This document shows positions 35,159 to 44,431 of a DNA stretch of 64,000 nucleotides, in pieces. How positions within the stretch are numbered: the stretch's first letter is position 1; each line of letters opens with the position of its first letter. Both the position numbers and the translations under genes were made by a program. The stretch lies in assembly GCA_965212195.1 (NCBI GenBank), contig CBDBUW010000017.1, positions 558,001 to 622,000 on the forward strand. Direction: 5' to 3'. The notes under the pieces are model-generated. The model was not told the DNA's origin, made no database searches, and saw only the letters and a program-made list of their open reading frames with translations. Source of the DNA: JAJCYK01 sp965212195 (GTDB taxonomy: Bacteria; Bacteroidota; Bacteroidia; Cytophagales; Cyclobacteriaceae).

Positions 35159-36163
35159 ATGAAGATAATTATACCAATGGCCGGTCAAGGAACTCGTCTA
35201 CGGCCCCATACTTTAACTGTGCCAAAACCACTAATGCCCATCGCCGGCAAACCCATTGTACATAGGTTGGTGGAAGATATAGCAAAGGTCTGTTCCCAAC
35301 CGGTAACCGATATAGGCTTTGTCATTGGTGATTTCGGAGAAGATATTCAAGAGCAGTTAAAGGAAATTGCCCAGTCGATCGGGGCTCAAGGTCATATCTA
35401 TTACCAGGAACAAGCGTTGGGAACGGCCCATGCTATCTACTGTGCCCAGGAGCTATTGAACGGCAACGCTATAGTAGCTTTTGCCGACACCTTGTTCAAG
35501 GCTGAATTTGTGCTGGATATCAATAACGACGGCATCATATGGGTTCAGGAAGTGGACAATCCGGAGGCATTCGGGGTGGTAAAAACCAATGATTCGGAGA
35601 TCATAACTGAGTTTATTGAGAAGCCGCAAATCCCAGTCTCCAATATGGCCATAATCGGGATTTATTTTTTTAAGGAGGGGAAAGCCTTGAAAGCGGAATT
35701 GGAGTATCTGTTTGACAACGATATTAAAGTGGGGAAAGAATACCAGTTAACCGATGCATTGGAATTAATGAAACAAAAAGGCACAAAATTTGTGCCTGGA
35801 AGAGTAAAGGAATGGCTGGACTGTGGTAATAAGGAAGCCGCGGTGCATACCAATATGCGCTATTTAGATTACATCAAAGATCAGAAGTTGGTTGCGGACT
35901 CTGCGCTAATTAACAATTCAGTAATTATTCCGCCGGTATATGTGGGAGAGAATGTAGAATTGAACAATACAGTTATAGGGCCGTACGTTTCGATTGGAGA
36001 GAACACGGTTATTGAGGATTCGCGTATTCGCAACACCATAATTCAAAATGAAAGCGAAATTAATAATGCCAACATTGCAAACTCTATGTTGGGGAATTTT
36101 GTTAAATTTCATGGTACTTCATCAAATGTGAGTATCGGCGATTACACGGCGGTAAAGGAATAA
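35159..36163 (+). CDS. Sugar-1-phosphate nucleotidyltransferase (RmlA/GlmU-like)
   Basis: From the ATG at 35159 the protein has 334 residues; an in-frame TTG at 35087 overlaps a promoter-like element and precedes the conserved start. The signature IIPMAGQGTRLRPHT followed by PKPLMPIAGKP is at about residues 4-29. The central part resembles glucose-1-phosphate thymidylyl/uridylyltransferases (FIEKPQIP, LTDALELM). From about 245 on, Ile/Val-rich hexapeptides (NNSVIIPPVYVGENVEL and so on) form a left-handed beta helix. The exact nucleotide and sugar cannot be read from sequence alone. Confidence 0.88.
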   Translation: MKIIIPMAGQGTRLRPHTLTVPKPLMPIAGKPIVHRLVEDIAKVCSQPVTDIGFVIGDFGEDIQEQLKEIAQSIGAQGHIYYQEQALGTAHAIYCAQELLNGNAIVAFADTLFKAEFVLDINNDGIIWVQEVDNPEAFGVVKTNDSEIITEFIEKPQIPVSNMAIIGIYFFKEGKALKAELEYLFDNDIKVGKEYQLTDALELMKQKGTKFVPGRVKEWLDCGNKEAAVHTNMRYLDYIKDQKLVADSALINNSVIIPPVYVGENVELNNTVIGPYVSIGENTVIEDSRIRNTIIQNESEINNANIANSMLGNFVKFHGTSSNVSIGDYTAVKE

Positions 36164-36166
36164 TCT

Positions 36167-37927
36167 ATGATTAAAGGTAAGTACAGTTGGATATTGAGTT
36201 TGATGGTGGTGGTATTGATGGGAACCACGGTAAGCCTGCAGGCACAAAGCCGTAAGAAAAAAGCCAGGGCCGAGCAAACTAAGAATGAGCAAAGAAATTT
36301 GCTTCAGGCCGAGATCATTTTCCTGGAAGGTGAAAAATATTACATGATCGAAGACTATGGCAAAGCCTTGATCTTCTTTCAAAAGTCCCTGGAATTAAAT
36401 CCTGACAACCCCGCCTGTCATTATAAAGTAGCTCAAATCCTGCTGCTAGGCAACGAGATCGACAAAGCCCTGATCTACGCCTCCAAGGCCTTGGAGCTCG
36501 ATCCACAAAATAAATACTACTATCTGCTCAATGCCGACATTTATTCCAAGCAATCCAATTTTACAGCCGCGGCGCAATTGTATGAGGACCTCTTGAGTAA
36601 AGTTGAAAACACCGACCCTTACCTATTTGATCTGGCTTCATTATATGTGTATGCCAACAACCTGGATGCTGCTCTTACTGCCTATCAAAGGGTAGAACAA
36701 CGTTTTGGATTTAGCAAGGAAGTATTTTTTGCGAAACAGCGAATCTACCTAAAACAGAATAAGCTGGATGAGGCATTGGCACAAGGTGAAAAGATGGTCG
36801 ACCTATACCCCGAAGATGCGGATTTTGTGCTCAATCTGTCGGAATTATATTTAGCCAATAATCGGGAATCGGAAGCCATCCCTTATCTGGAAGGATACCT
36901 GCGGGAATATCCGGATCATGCACGGGCCAGACTGATACTGGCGGAGATCTTTAAAAAACAAGGCAAGGTTAATGAGGCTATTGAACAGATGATCGTGGCC
37001 TTCAGCAATCCAGATCTGGAGTTGACCCCAAAACTCAATGTGCTGGTAGAATATATGAAGCAACTTCCCAATCCCACAGTGGAAAAAAATGCGCTTATGC
37101 TGGCCCAAAGTATAGTTGAAGCCCATCCCTACGATGGGAATGCCCATGCGGTGTTTGGGGATCTTTACCTAAACCTGGGCAAGGACGATAACAGTGATGA
37201 AAAGAAGCGAACTGCTCTGGGATATTATCAGAAAGCGCTAACGTTCGATGATAGTAACTTTAACATCTGGCAGAATGTGCTGCAGATTGAGGGTGAACTG
37301 ATGGAATACGACAGCTTGGTGTTACACTCCGACCAGGCATTGGAAGTTTTCCCCAACCAAGCGTCCTTTTATTATTACAGCGGATTTGCCAACCTTTCGT
37401 TAGATAACTTCGAGGAAGCAGTGTTTGCCTTAGAACAAGGCAAGAAGCTCTCCAGTAACGATAATAATTTACAAGTGCTCTTCAATACCCTGTTAGGGGA
37501 CACCTACAATCAGTTGGAAGACCACGAAAAATCGGATCAGGCCTATGAAAATGTATTGACCCTGGATCCCGACAATGACCATGTACTAAACAACTATAGC
37601 TACTTTTTAAGCTTGAGGAAGGCCAATTTAGAAAAAGCCAAAAAAATGTCCACTAAGCTGGTGAAACGAAATCCCAACAACCCTACATTTCTAGATACTC
37701 ATGCCTGGGTACTGTATAATTTAGGGGATTATCGGGAGGCTAAACGTTTCCTGGAAACAGCAATTCAGGAAGATGCTAGCGGTACCATCGTGGAACATTA
37801 CGGTGATGTACTTTTTAAATTAGGAGATATTGAAAATGCCGTGAAACAATGGAACAGAGCCAAGGGCATGGACGATACCTCCGATTTAATTGATAAGAAA
37901 ATAGCTGATCGCAAGTTGTATGAATAA
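36167..37927 (+). CDS. Periplasmic TPR-repeat protein
   Basis: The 586-residue protein starts with a signal peptide (cleavage near SLQAQS, about 26). About a dozen tetratricopeptide repeats follow, for example EDYGKALIFFQKSLELNPDN and GDYREAKRFLETAIQED. Such solenoids bring partners together; no enzyme domain is seen. It begins 3 bp after the nucleotidyltransferase stop and overlaps the DUF4292 gene by 8 bp. The order TPR, DUF4292, M23-like is one I know from other Bacteroidota and suggests a shared envelope role. Confidence 0.85.
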   Translation: MIKGKYSWILSLMVVVLMGTTVSLQAQSRKKKARAEQTKNEQRNLLQAEIIFLEGEKYYMIEDYGKALIFFQKSLELNPDNPACHYKVAQILLLGNEIDKALIYASKALELDPQNKYYYLLNADIYSKQSNFTAAAQLYEDLLSKVENTDPYLFDLASLYVYANNLDAALTAYQRVEQRFGFSKEVFFAKQRIYLKQNKLDEALAQGEKMVDLYPEDADFVLNLSELYLANNRESEAIPYLEGYLREYPDHARARLILAEIFKKQGKVNEAIEQMIVAFSNPDLELTPKLNVLVEYMKQLPNPTVEKNALMLAQSIVEAHPYDGNAHAVFGDLYLNLGKDDNSDEKKRTALGYYQKALTFDDSNFNIWQNVLQIEGELMEYDSLVLHSDQALEVFPNQASFYYYSGFANLSLDNFEEAVFALEQGKKLSSNDNNLQVLFNTLLGDTYNQLEDHEKSDQAYENVLTLDPDNDHVLNNYSYFLSLRKANLEKAKKMSTKLVKRNPNNPTFLDTHAWVLYNLGDYREAKRFLETAIQEDASGTIVEHYGDVLFKLGDIENAVKQWNRAKGMDDTSDLIDKKIADRKLYE

Positions 37928-38669
37928 CCGTATAGGGCTATTCTTATTTTTGATTTTTGCTTTTGCCTGCTCCCGTAAGGTGGTGGTAACTGACCCCGAT
38001 TTCGTAGAGAATAACAAGCTTGTATTCCAGACTCCGGAATTTGAATATCTGAATACCAAAACTAAAATACAGTACAAAGATGCGGAAAACAACCTGAGTA
38101 CTTCGGCAACCATCCGCATCAAAAAAGACAGCATCATTTGGATGTCCATATCTCCATTATTGGGTATTGAGGCGGCACGGGCCATGATCACTCAGGATTC
38201 AATGGTTTTAATGAATCGCCTGAATAAGGAATATACGGTGTACGATTTTAAGCTGCTCAGTGAAAAGTTTCATATTGATATTAATTATCAGCTCATCCAA
38301 TCCATGATTCTGGGCAACATGCCCTTAGAGGCGGATAATGACAATGAAATTATCAGTTCAAAACAATTCTACATTGTTAAGCAACAAAACGGCCCATACG
38401 CTATAGACAATTATTTCAGTAGGGAGTTGATGAAATTACAGAAAGTGGAGATGATGGAGGTTCCAACCAAGAACAGCCTCACTCTTGAGTATGAAAATTA
38501 CAAGCCACTGGCGGCTTTTTCCATACCATTTACCAGTTTTATCAGTTTTAACTATGAACAAGGCTCTGAGCTGAAGAGTACGGAAATCAATATTAAGCAT
38601 GGACGTGCCGAACTGGCATCAGCGCTGAGGTTCCCATTTGAGATACCCAGCAGATATGAACGCAAGTAG
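37920..38669 (+). CDS. DUF4292 lipoprotein
   Basis: This 249-residue protein has a lipoprotein signal with the lipobox FAFACS (Cys at about 17). The mature part is predicted beta-rich and matches DUF4292 in length and in the IRIKKDSIIWMSISPLLGIE segment. A LolA/LolB-like fold for the family is my inference. It overlaps the TPR gene by 8 bp and the LytM-factor gene by 14 bp (counting from that gene's ATG at 38656), so all three are translated together. Confidence 0.82.
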   Translation: MNNRIGLFLFLIFAFACSRKVVVTDPDFVENNKLVFQTPEFEYLNTKTKIQYKDAENNLSTSATIRIKKDSIIWMSISPLLGIEAARAMITQDSMVLMNRLNKEYTVYDFKLLSEKFHIDINYQLIQSMILGNMPLEADNDNEIISSKQFYIVKQQNGPYAIDNYFSRELMKLQKVEMMEVPTKNSLTLEYENYKPLAAFSIPFTSFISFNYEQGSELKSTEINIKHGRAELASALRFPFEIPSRYERK

Positions 38670-39855
38670 AATAATAGCGATATTACTGCTCTGCTTTTTG
38701 AGCACTGCCGGCCTTTTTGGCCAAAACAAGCGATCGCAGCTTGAACGGGAGAAAAAAGAGAATCTGGCAAAAATTCAGGAAGCCGAACGCATCCTTCGAC
38801 AGACAGCTTCTCAGCGTAAAACCAGTCTGGGTCAACTGAGAGCACTGAATCAACAAATCCGCAGCCAACAATCCTTGATACAAGTTTACCGCTCCAATAT
38901 TCAACTGCTAAACGGGGAAATTAAGGAAAGCAATAATATGATCAAGTCGCTGGAAGGGGATCTGGATCAGCTCAAGGAAGAATACGCCAACATGGTATAT
39001 CAGGCAGAGAAGTCTCAAAACAGTTACGGCAGTTTGTCGTTCTTATTCTCCTCCTCCTCCTTCAGCGAATTGGTAATGCGGGCAAAATACCTCAAGCAAT
39101 ATACCACTTCCAGGGAAAATCAAGCCCGGCAGATACTGGAAGTACAGAGTGAGTTACGCGAAGAACTGGTAGTAATTGAATCCAACAAAGAAGAGCAGGA
39201 AGCACTACTGGTACAACAACAAGAACAAAACCAACAATTGCGCTCCGCCAAGCTCAAAAAAGACCAATTGGTAAGGCAACTGAGTTTGAAAGAAAAAGAT
39301 CTGCGGAAAGATCTAAAGCGCCGCAAACAAGCCATTCAAAAGCTGGAGCGCCTCATAGCTGAGGTAATTCGCAAAGAGATGGAAGCTACCAAAAAAGCAG
39401 ACGGCAAATATGGACTTACTCCCGAGGGAGCCCGGCTTTCATCAAATTTCCAAGGCAATCAGAAACGGTTGTCCTGGCCAGTAGCAAAGGGGTTTGTTTC
39501 ATCTAAGTTTGGCCTACAACCTCACCCGGTATTGAAAGGTGTTAAAATAGAAAATCCCGGCGTGGACATTCAAACACAGAAAGACGAAACCGTTAGAGCG
39601 GTATTTGACGGTGAGGTCTCCAAAATCGCCTCAGTTCCCGGAATGAACGGTGTGGTCATTATTATCCAACACGGCGAATATCGCACAGTATATGCGAATT
39701 TGAGCAAGGCCGTGGTAAAAACCGGCGATAAAGTGCAAGCCAAAGACCCTATCGGCGAAGTGTATACCGATGCCAATGGAGTTTCAGAAGTACAGTTTCA
39801 AGTATGGAAGAGCTTCAATAAGCTTGATCCGCTAGCCTGGTTACAACCCAAATAA
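38656..39855 (+). CDS. EnvC-like coiled-coil LytM factor (degenerate M23)
   Basis: From the ATG at 38656 there are 399 residues. A signal peptide (to about 23) is followed by a long coiled coil (about 25-245) and a C-terminal LytM/M23 domain (about 272-397). The domain is recognisable from FVSSKFGLQPHPVLKG and PGVDI. The zinc ligands are mostly gone, however: the His before PGVD is Asn300 (Asp304 remains) and the HxH pair is Glu378/Gln380. The protein is thus unlikely to cut peptidoglycan. It is built like EnvC, which activates cell-wall amidases at division. No amidase gene is in the window. Confidence 0.85.
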   Translation: MNASRIIAILLLCFLSTAGLFGQNKRSQLEREKKENLAKIQEAERILRQTASQRKTSLGQLRALNQQIRSQQSLIQVYRSNIQLLNGEIKESNNMIKSLEGDLDQLKEEYANMVYQAEKSQNSYGSLSFLFSSSSFSELVMRAKYLKQYTTSRENQARQILEVQSELREELVVIESNKEEQEALLVQQQEQNQQLRSAKLKKDQLVRQLSLKEKDLRKDLKRRKQAIQKLERLIAEVIRKEMEATKKADGKYGLTPEGARLSSNFQGNQKRLSWPVAKGFVSSKFGLQPHPVLKGVKIENPGVDIQTQKDETVRAVFDGEVSKIASVPGMNGVVIIIQHGEYRTVYANLSKAVVKTGDKVQAKDPIGEVYTDANGVSEVQFQVWKSFNKLDPLAWLQPK

Positions 39856-39924
39856 TCGCTATTTTTCTACTTTTCTGGATTTCCCAGCGTTGTAAGATAA
39901 ATATCAAAATAGTAGTTAGGCTAG

Positions 39925-39955
39925 TTTGTCTACCACCTTTAAATACATATCTTTA
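39925..39955 (+). promoter_or_regulatory. Candidate promoter of tatA-gatA
   Basis: TTTG (39925-39928) and TATCTTTA (39948-39955, one mismatch to TAnnTTTG) are 19 bases apart. The expected start site is about 36 bases before the tatA ATG. Confidence 0.4.
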
Positions 39956-39997
39956 CTAATTACTTATAAACTAGAAGCACACAATTAATCTAAGGCT

Positions 39998-40201
39998 ATG
40001 CAAACTTTGTTAGCATTTTCACTGGGAGGACCCGAAATATTCGTGATCATCTTTGCCATTTTATTGTTATTTGGTGCCAAGAAAATACCTGAATTAGCCC
40101 GTGGACTGGGTAAAGGCATTCGGGAATTCAAAGACGCCACCAAGGAGATCAAAGATGAAATTGAAGAAGGCTCCAAATCCATCAGTGAAGACAAAAATTA
40201 A
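39998..40201 (+). CDS. tatA: Sec-independent translocase subunit TatA
   Basis: TatA forms the pore of the twin-arginine system for folded proteins. The 67-residue protein has the short membrane helix (GPEIFVIIFAILLLF), the FGAKKIPELARG hinge, an amphipathic helix (GLGKGIREFKDATKEI) and an acidic tail. The ATG at 39998 has a promoter-like element 43 bases upstream. tatC is not in the window. gatA begins 5 bp after the stop. Confidence 0.95.
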   Translation: MQTLLAFSLGGPEIFVIIFAILLLFGAKKIPELARGLGKGIREFKDATKEIKDEIEEGSKSISEDKN

Positions 40202-40206
40202 TAGGA

Positions 40207-41637
40207 TTGGAGACATTGACCTCCTTGAGGGAAATTCAAGAAGCGATAAGGACTGGAGCAACTTCATGCAATCAGGTAGTTACTTCGTGCCTTGACAATA
40301 TTCAAAAACACCAACATCTCAACGCTTTCCTCGAAGTCTATAAAGAGGAAGCCTTAGCACAAGCACAACAAATTGACCTTAAAATTGCCCAAGGGCAGGC
40401 AGGCAGGCTAGCAGGAATGGTAGTAGCGCTTAAGGACGTCCTTTGCTATCAGGACCACCCGGTACAGGCGTCCAGCCATATATTAGAGGGATTCCAATCT
40501 CAATTTTCCGGTACAGCAGTTCAAAAGATCCTGGACGAAGACGCCATTATTATCGGTCGTAATAACTGTGATGAATTCGGCATGGGATCGTCCAACGAGA
40601 ATTCGGCATTTGGGCCTGTAAAAAACGGCATCGATCCACAAAGGGTTCCTGGAGGGTCCTCCGGCGGAAGTGCAGTGGCAGTGCAATGCGGTATGTGTCA
40701 TGCTGCCCTGGGATCCGATACCGGAGGCTCTGTGAGACAACCGGCGGCTTTTACAGGAGTAATCGGGCTAAAACCCACATACTCCAGGATATCCCGCCAT
40801 GGACTTATCGCCTATGCCTCTTCCTTTGATACTATCGGCATACTTACTACCAACATTTACGACAACGCTTTATTGCTGGAAGTGATAGCAGGGACCGATC
40901 AATACGACAGTACCGTCTCCAAAACCCCAGTACCCCACTACTACCGGGAGCCAGAAGATTCCAGACCTTACCGGGTGGGCTATATTAAAGATACTTTAGA
41001 TAACGAGAACCTTCAGGACGATGTTAAACATCAAACCTTGCGGCGATTAGAGCATTTGAAGCAAGCGGGGCATCAGGTAGAACCCGTAGACTTCCCCTTG
41101 CTGGACTACGTTCTGCCTACCTACTATATTCTTACCACTGCTGAGGCCAGCTCAAATCTCTCTCGTTACGATGGAGTGAAGTACGGCTCTCGCAGCGATC
41201 ACAATGGAGATCTAACTTCTTTTTATAAGCAGAGTCGCTCTAGTGGTTTTGGCAAAGAAGTTCAAAAAAGAATTATGCTAGGTACTTTCGTACTGAGCGC
41301 CAGCTACTATGATGCTTATTACACTAAGGCTCAGAAAGTGCGGCGATTGATAAAAGATAAAACCCGGGAGTTATTCTCAGAATATGACTTTATTGTGCTG
41401 CCTACCACTCCCACTACAGCATTTGAATTGGGGAGTTTTCAGGACAATCCCTTGGAAATGTACCTGGCCGATCTCTTTACCGTTCAAGCCTCCGTTTCCG
41501 GCATCCCTGCCATTTCCATACCCAATGGGAACGATCATGACGGTTTGCCCATCGGTTTTCAGATAATGGCAGACGATTTCAATGAACAAGGCCTGATGGC
41601 TTTTGCACAAAATATACTAAATCCCTCCTATAACTAG
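40207..41637 (+). CDS. gatA: Asp-tRNA(Asn)/Glu-tRNA(Gln) amidotransferase subunit A
   Basis: GatA releases ammonia from glutamine, which GatB then uses to convert Glu-tRNA(Gln) or Asp-tRNA(Asn) to the amide. The 476-residue protein has the amidase signature: Lys76 (VALKDVLC), the GGSSGGSAVAVQCGM loop and the DTGGSVRQPAAF segment that supply the Ser-cisSer-Lys triad. The start is TTG at 40207, 5 bp after tatA. gatB and gatC are not adjacent, which is usual in this phylum. Confidence 0.93.
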   Translation: METLTSLREIQEAIRTGATSCNQVVTSCLDNIQKHQHLNAFLEVYKEEALAQAQQIDLKIAQGQAGRLAGMVVALKDVLCYQDHPVQASSHILEGFQSQFSGTAVQKILDEDAIIIGRNNCDEFGMGSSNENSAFGPVKNGIDPQRVPGGSSGGSAVAVQCGMCHAALGSDTGGSVRQPAAFTGVIGLKPTYSRISRHGLIAYASSFDTIGILTTNIYDNALLLEVIAGTDQYDSTVSKTPVPHYYREPEDSRPYRVGYIKDTLDNENLQDDVKHQTLRRLEHLKQAGHQVEPVDFPLLDYVLPTYYILTTAEASSNLSRYDGVKYGSRSDHNGDLTSFYKQSRSSGFGKEVQKRIMLGTFVLSASYYDAYYTKAQKVRRLIKDKTRELFSEYDFIVLPTTPTTAFELGSFQDNPLEMYLADLFTVQASVSGIPAISIPNGNDHDGLPIGFQIMADDFNEQGLMAFAQNILNPSYN

Positions 41638-41645
41638 TTGTAATA

Positions 41646-43016
41646 ATGATGAAGCGGTTGATGTTTGTAGCGATATTGATGTGGTTGGCAGGTGCCGGAC
41701 TAGTGGCTGAAAATGCCCGTGATATATGGCCGGGTGATTCCACCAAAGAAGCGCTGCTTTCATACGAATATGTTCCCGACTTTTCTTTCGAAGAGGTTGA
41801 GGACCGGTTGGCTTGCCTCAATTCCGATGTTCCCCTTAATTACAACAAGATAGTTAAATCCTTTATTGACTATTTCACGGTCAGGGATCGGGAATACACC
41901 AAACTTATGGTCCAACGTAAGAATCTGTATTTCCCTATTTTCGAATACTACCTGGAAAAGCACGGTCTTCCCGATGAAATAAAATACTTGTCAATTATTG
42001 AATCCGGCCTAAATACTACTGCTAGATCCAGAGCGGGAGCCGTAGGCTTATGGCAGTTCATGCCTAGTACCGGTAGATTATTTAAGCTTCATCAGGACTA
42101 TTATATTGACGAGCGTATGGATCCTTACCAAGCTACTGAAGCTGCATGTTTGTACCTGAAAAGTCTGTATAAGATCTTCGGCGACTGGGAATTGGCTTTG
42201 GCTTCTTACAATGCCGGACCTGGTAAAGTACGCCGAGCAATTCGCAAATCAGGCTATAAGAAAAGTTTCTGGGAGGTCTACAAATATCTGCCGCGTGAAA
42301 CCAGGAGCTATGTTCCACAATTTGTGGCCATTTTGTACGTAATGAATCACTTGAACGACCACAATATACATACCGATCGCCTTTTGTACCCCATAAAAAG
42401 CGACACCATCTTAATTAGTCAGTACCTCGATCTTAATACATTCGCCGAACAGATTGAGGTGTGCTTGGAAGACATGCAAAAACTAAACCCGGCACTTAAA
42501 CGAAATGCTGTTCCTAAAGAAGCTAAAGACTTTCCCCTAAGGATCCCTACAGATAAGATGCCGTACCTGACTGCCAATCGGCAAATGATCCTGGATTCTG
42601 CAGCAAAGGTTGGTCAGCAAAAAGTGGAGTTAATTGCAAAAAAAGCTCCGGGATCTTCTTACGGCAAAGAGAAAATCACTTACAGGGTGCGTTCTGGTGA
42701 TGTAGTGGGGACCATAGCGGAACGCTATCATGTTCGGGCTTCCGATCTGCGGCGCTGGAACAACCTGAGGGGGAATTTGATCAAGGTGGGACAGCCATTA
42801 ACCATTTATGTAAAGCCAGGGCATCAGGTAGTAACTGCTAAGAAGACCGGCAAACCCCGGGAAATACCTAACTCAAAAGTGCACTTGGTGCAACCCGGAG
42901 ATACCCTCTGGGATATCAGCTTAATGTATAAGGGCCTTACTATCGAAAAGCTGAAAAAGCTGAACAATCTTCACAACAACAAGATAAAACCCGGTCAAAA
43001 ACTGATCATCGGTTAG
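41646..43016 (+). CDS. LysM lytic transglycosylase, MltD-like
   Basis: The 456-residue protein has a signal peptide (to about 22) and an SLT transglycosylase domain (about 95-245). It contains SIIESGLN with catalytic Glu119, GLWQFMPSTG and ALASYNAGPG. Two LysM peptidoglycan-binding domains follow at about 343-388 (YRVRSGDVVGTIAERYHVR) and 411-456 (HLVQPGDTLWDISLMYKG). It cuts glycan strands to 1,6-anhydro ends in the periplasm. It starts 8 bp after gatA. Confidence 0.92.
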   Translation: MMKRLMFVAILMWLAGAGLVAENARDIWPGDSTKEALLSYEYVPDFSFEEVEDRLACLNSDVPLNYNKIVKSFIDYFTVRDREYTKLMVQRKNLYFPIFEYYLEKHGLPDEIKYLSIIESGLNTTARSRAGAVGLWQFMPSTGRLFKLHQDYYIDERMDPYQATEAACLYLKSLYKIFGDWELALASYNAGPGKVRRAIRKSGYKKSFWEVYKYLPRETRSYVPQFVAILYVMNHLNDHNIHTDRLLYPIKSDTILISQYLDLNTFAEQIEVCLEDMQKLNPALKRNAVPKEAKDFPLRIPTDKMPYLTANRQMILDSAAKVGQQKVELIAKKAPGSSYGKEKITYRVRSGDVVGTIAERYHVRASDLRRWNNLRGNLIKVGQPLTIYVKPGHQVVTAKKTGKPREIPNSKVHLVQPGDTLWDISLMYKGLTIEKLKKLNNLHNNKIKPGQKLIIG

Positions 43017-43117
43017 TTTTAAGTTTTCCCAGCCACCAGCCCACATTTCTCATTGTGAAAGGATGTTACTATTTTTAACCTTCCGCGTTATTAAGATGTA
43101 CTCCTTATAACACCATT

Positions 43118-44185
43118 ATGAAAAAAACCTTAGCCTGGCTCATCGTTTTGATGACCGCCGCCGGATGCTCCTCATCACTTGAAGAAAACGGGCTGCTTCC
43201 CCCCGCCAATGGAGACCCCGGTGAAATTATTTTGGTCATGGACTCCACCAAATGGGCCGGACCATTGGGAGAAGAGATACGCAAAATCTTTAGAGCCCCT
43301 TTTCCAGGACTATTGCAAGATGAGCCTAAATTCAAGCTTATACACATCGATCCCAATCAATTCAACCGGATTTTAAAACACGGTAAAAATCTAATATTCG
43401 TCTACTCTTTTGAGGATAATACCAGAGGCGATCTTATCCTGCGAAATTATTTCACCAATGAATCCCTGGAGCGTATTCAGCAGGAACCCGAGCTCTTTAT
43501 GTTCAGACAAAGTAATCTGTTCGCTAAAAATCAGTCGGTACTGTATCTTTTCCAGGTATCCACAGATAAGCTGTTAGAACACATAAGAAATAATGGTGAC
43601 GAACTGCTGAAGTATTTCGTGGATGTTGAAAAGAACCGCTACCATCGTGCTCTTTACACAGCGCCCTCGGTAAAGGGGATTGAAAACAAACTCCTGAATG
43701 ACCACAAGTGTTATATGAAGATTCCCTACGGTTATGAGGTTGCCGTAGAGACTGAAAATACCATATGGATCCGCCAGATGGATCGAAAGATTGACAAGAA
43801 CATTTTTATCACTTATGCCGACTATACCTCTGAAAAGTCCTTTCTCCTTAAAAATATCATCCGATTCCGCGATCGCAAGTGGCGACGGTTTTTACTGGGC
43901 AGTGACAGTCTCTCCTACATGGTTACGGAGCGCCTGGTTCCGGTGGACTCCGCATCGGTAACATTGGGTAAAAAATTTAGCGTGGAAAGCCGGGGGGTAT
44001 GGAAATTAAATAACAATACCATGGGCGGGCCCTTTCTGAGCTACACTTTCGTAGATGAAGAATTGAATCGTCTGTATTATATCGAAGGCTTTGTTTACTC
44101 CCCCGGCGAGAATAAACGGAACACCTTGAGAGAGTTAGAAACAATTCTGGAAACCTTTAAAACAGAATCTGAGCACACCTCGTAA
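43118..44185 (+). CDS. DUF4837 lipoprotein
   Basis: The 355-residue protein begins with a lipoprotein signal ending TAAGCSSS (Cys at about 17). The rest fits DUF4837, a Bacteroidota family of unknown function; GEIILVMDSTKWAGPLGEEI near the start and the FLLGSDSLSYMVTERL segment are typical. Its place behind the LysM transglycosylase recurs in the phylum and suggests envelope work. No catalytic motif is seen. Confidence 0.82.
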   Translation: MKKTLAWLIVLMTAAGCSSSLEENGLLPPANGDPGEIILVMDSTKWAGPLGEEIRKIFRAPFPGLLQDEPKFKLIHIDPNQFNRILKHGKNLIFVYSFEDNTRGDLILRNYFTNESLERIQQEPELFMFRQSNLFAKNQSVLYLFQVSTDKLLEHIRNNGDELLKYFVDVEKNRYHRALYTAPSVKGIENKLLNDHKCYMKIPYGYEVAVETENTIWIRQMDRKIDKNIFITYADYTSEKSFLLKNIIRFRDRKWRRFLLGSDSLSYMVTERLVPVDSASVTLGKKFSVESRGVWKLNNNTMGGPFLSYTFVDEELNRLYYIEGFVYSPGENKRNTLRELETILETFKTESEHTS

Positions 44186-44353
44186 TACCACCATGATCTT
44201 AAAAGATCTTTAAGTTCAATTCTACAGCTGATAATGGTCGTTGACTGACTGATCCGCCAAATCCGATGATCCGTAACCGAGTACGTTGGAAGATAAGAGT
44301 GCAGCTTGACCTTACTGGATGGTGAGGCATTCAGTGTGGATTGGCACCCCCAA

Positions 44354-44367
44354 CAGGTTGCAACCTG
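44354..44367. repeat. 14-bp perfect palindrome
   Basis: CAGGTTGCAACCTG is self-complementary over all 14 bases, 65 bases before the maeB ATG. Its size suits a dimeric repressor operator or an RNA hairpin tip. No known operator is matched. Confidence 0.5.
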
Positions 44368-44385
44368 CCATCATTAGGAATAGTG

Positions 44386-44405
44386 ACAATTAAAAACTTA
44401 ATTGT
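44386..44405. repeat. Inverted repeat before maeB
   Basis: ACAATTAA and TTAATTGT form an 8-bp perfect stem with a 4-base loop, 27 bases before the maeB ATG. It is AT-rich and not followed by a T run, so it is not a classical terminator. Confidence 0.4.
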
Positions 44406-44431
44406 AAACCTCCTTTTAAAAAACTGACAAT

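Larger units (their letters stand above)
44186..44431. other. 246-bp intergenic region before maeB with inverted repeats
   Basis: This is the longest gap between genes in the window. It holds no tRNA or recognisable RNA family. It contains the near-palindrome GATCTTAAAAGATC (44195-44208), a 14-bp perfect palindrome (44354-44367) and an 8-bp stem with 4-base loop (44386-44405). GATGGtgAGG near 44318 could also pair with CCTgCCATC at about 44364-44372, competing with the 14-bp palindrome. It is either a regulatory leader of maeB or unconstrained DNA; I cannot tell which. Confidence 0.5.

Noticed and set aside
44186..44431. Possible tRNA or known small RNA in the maeB upstream gap
   Set aside because: No cloverleaf, no CCA end and no match to an RNA family I know; only inverted repeats are supported.
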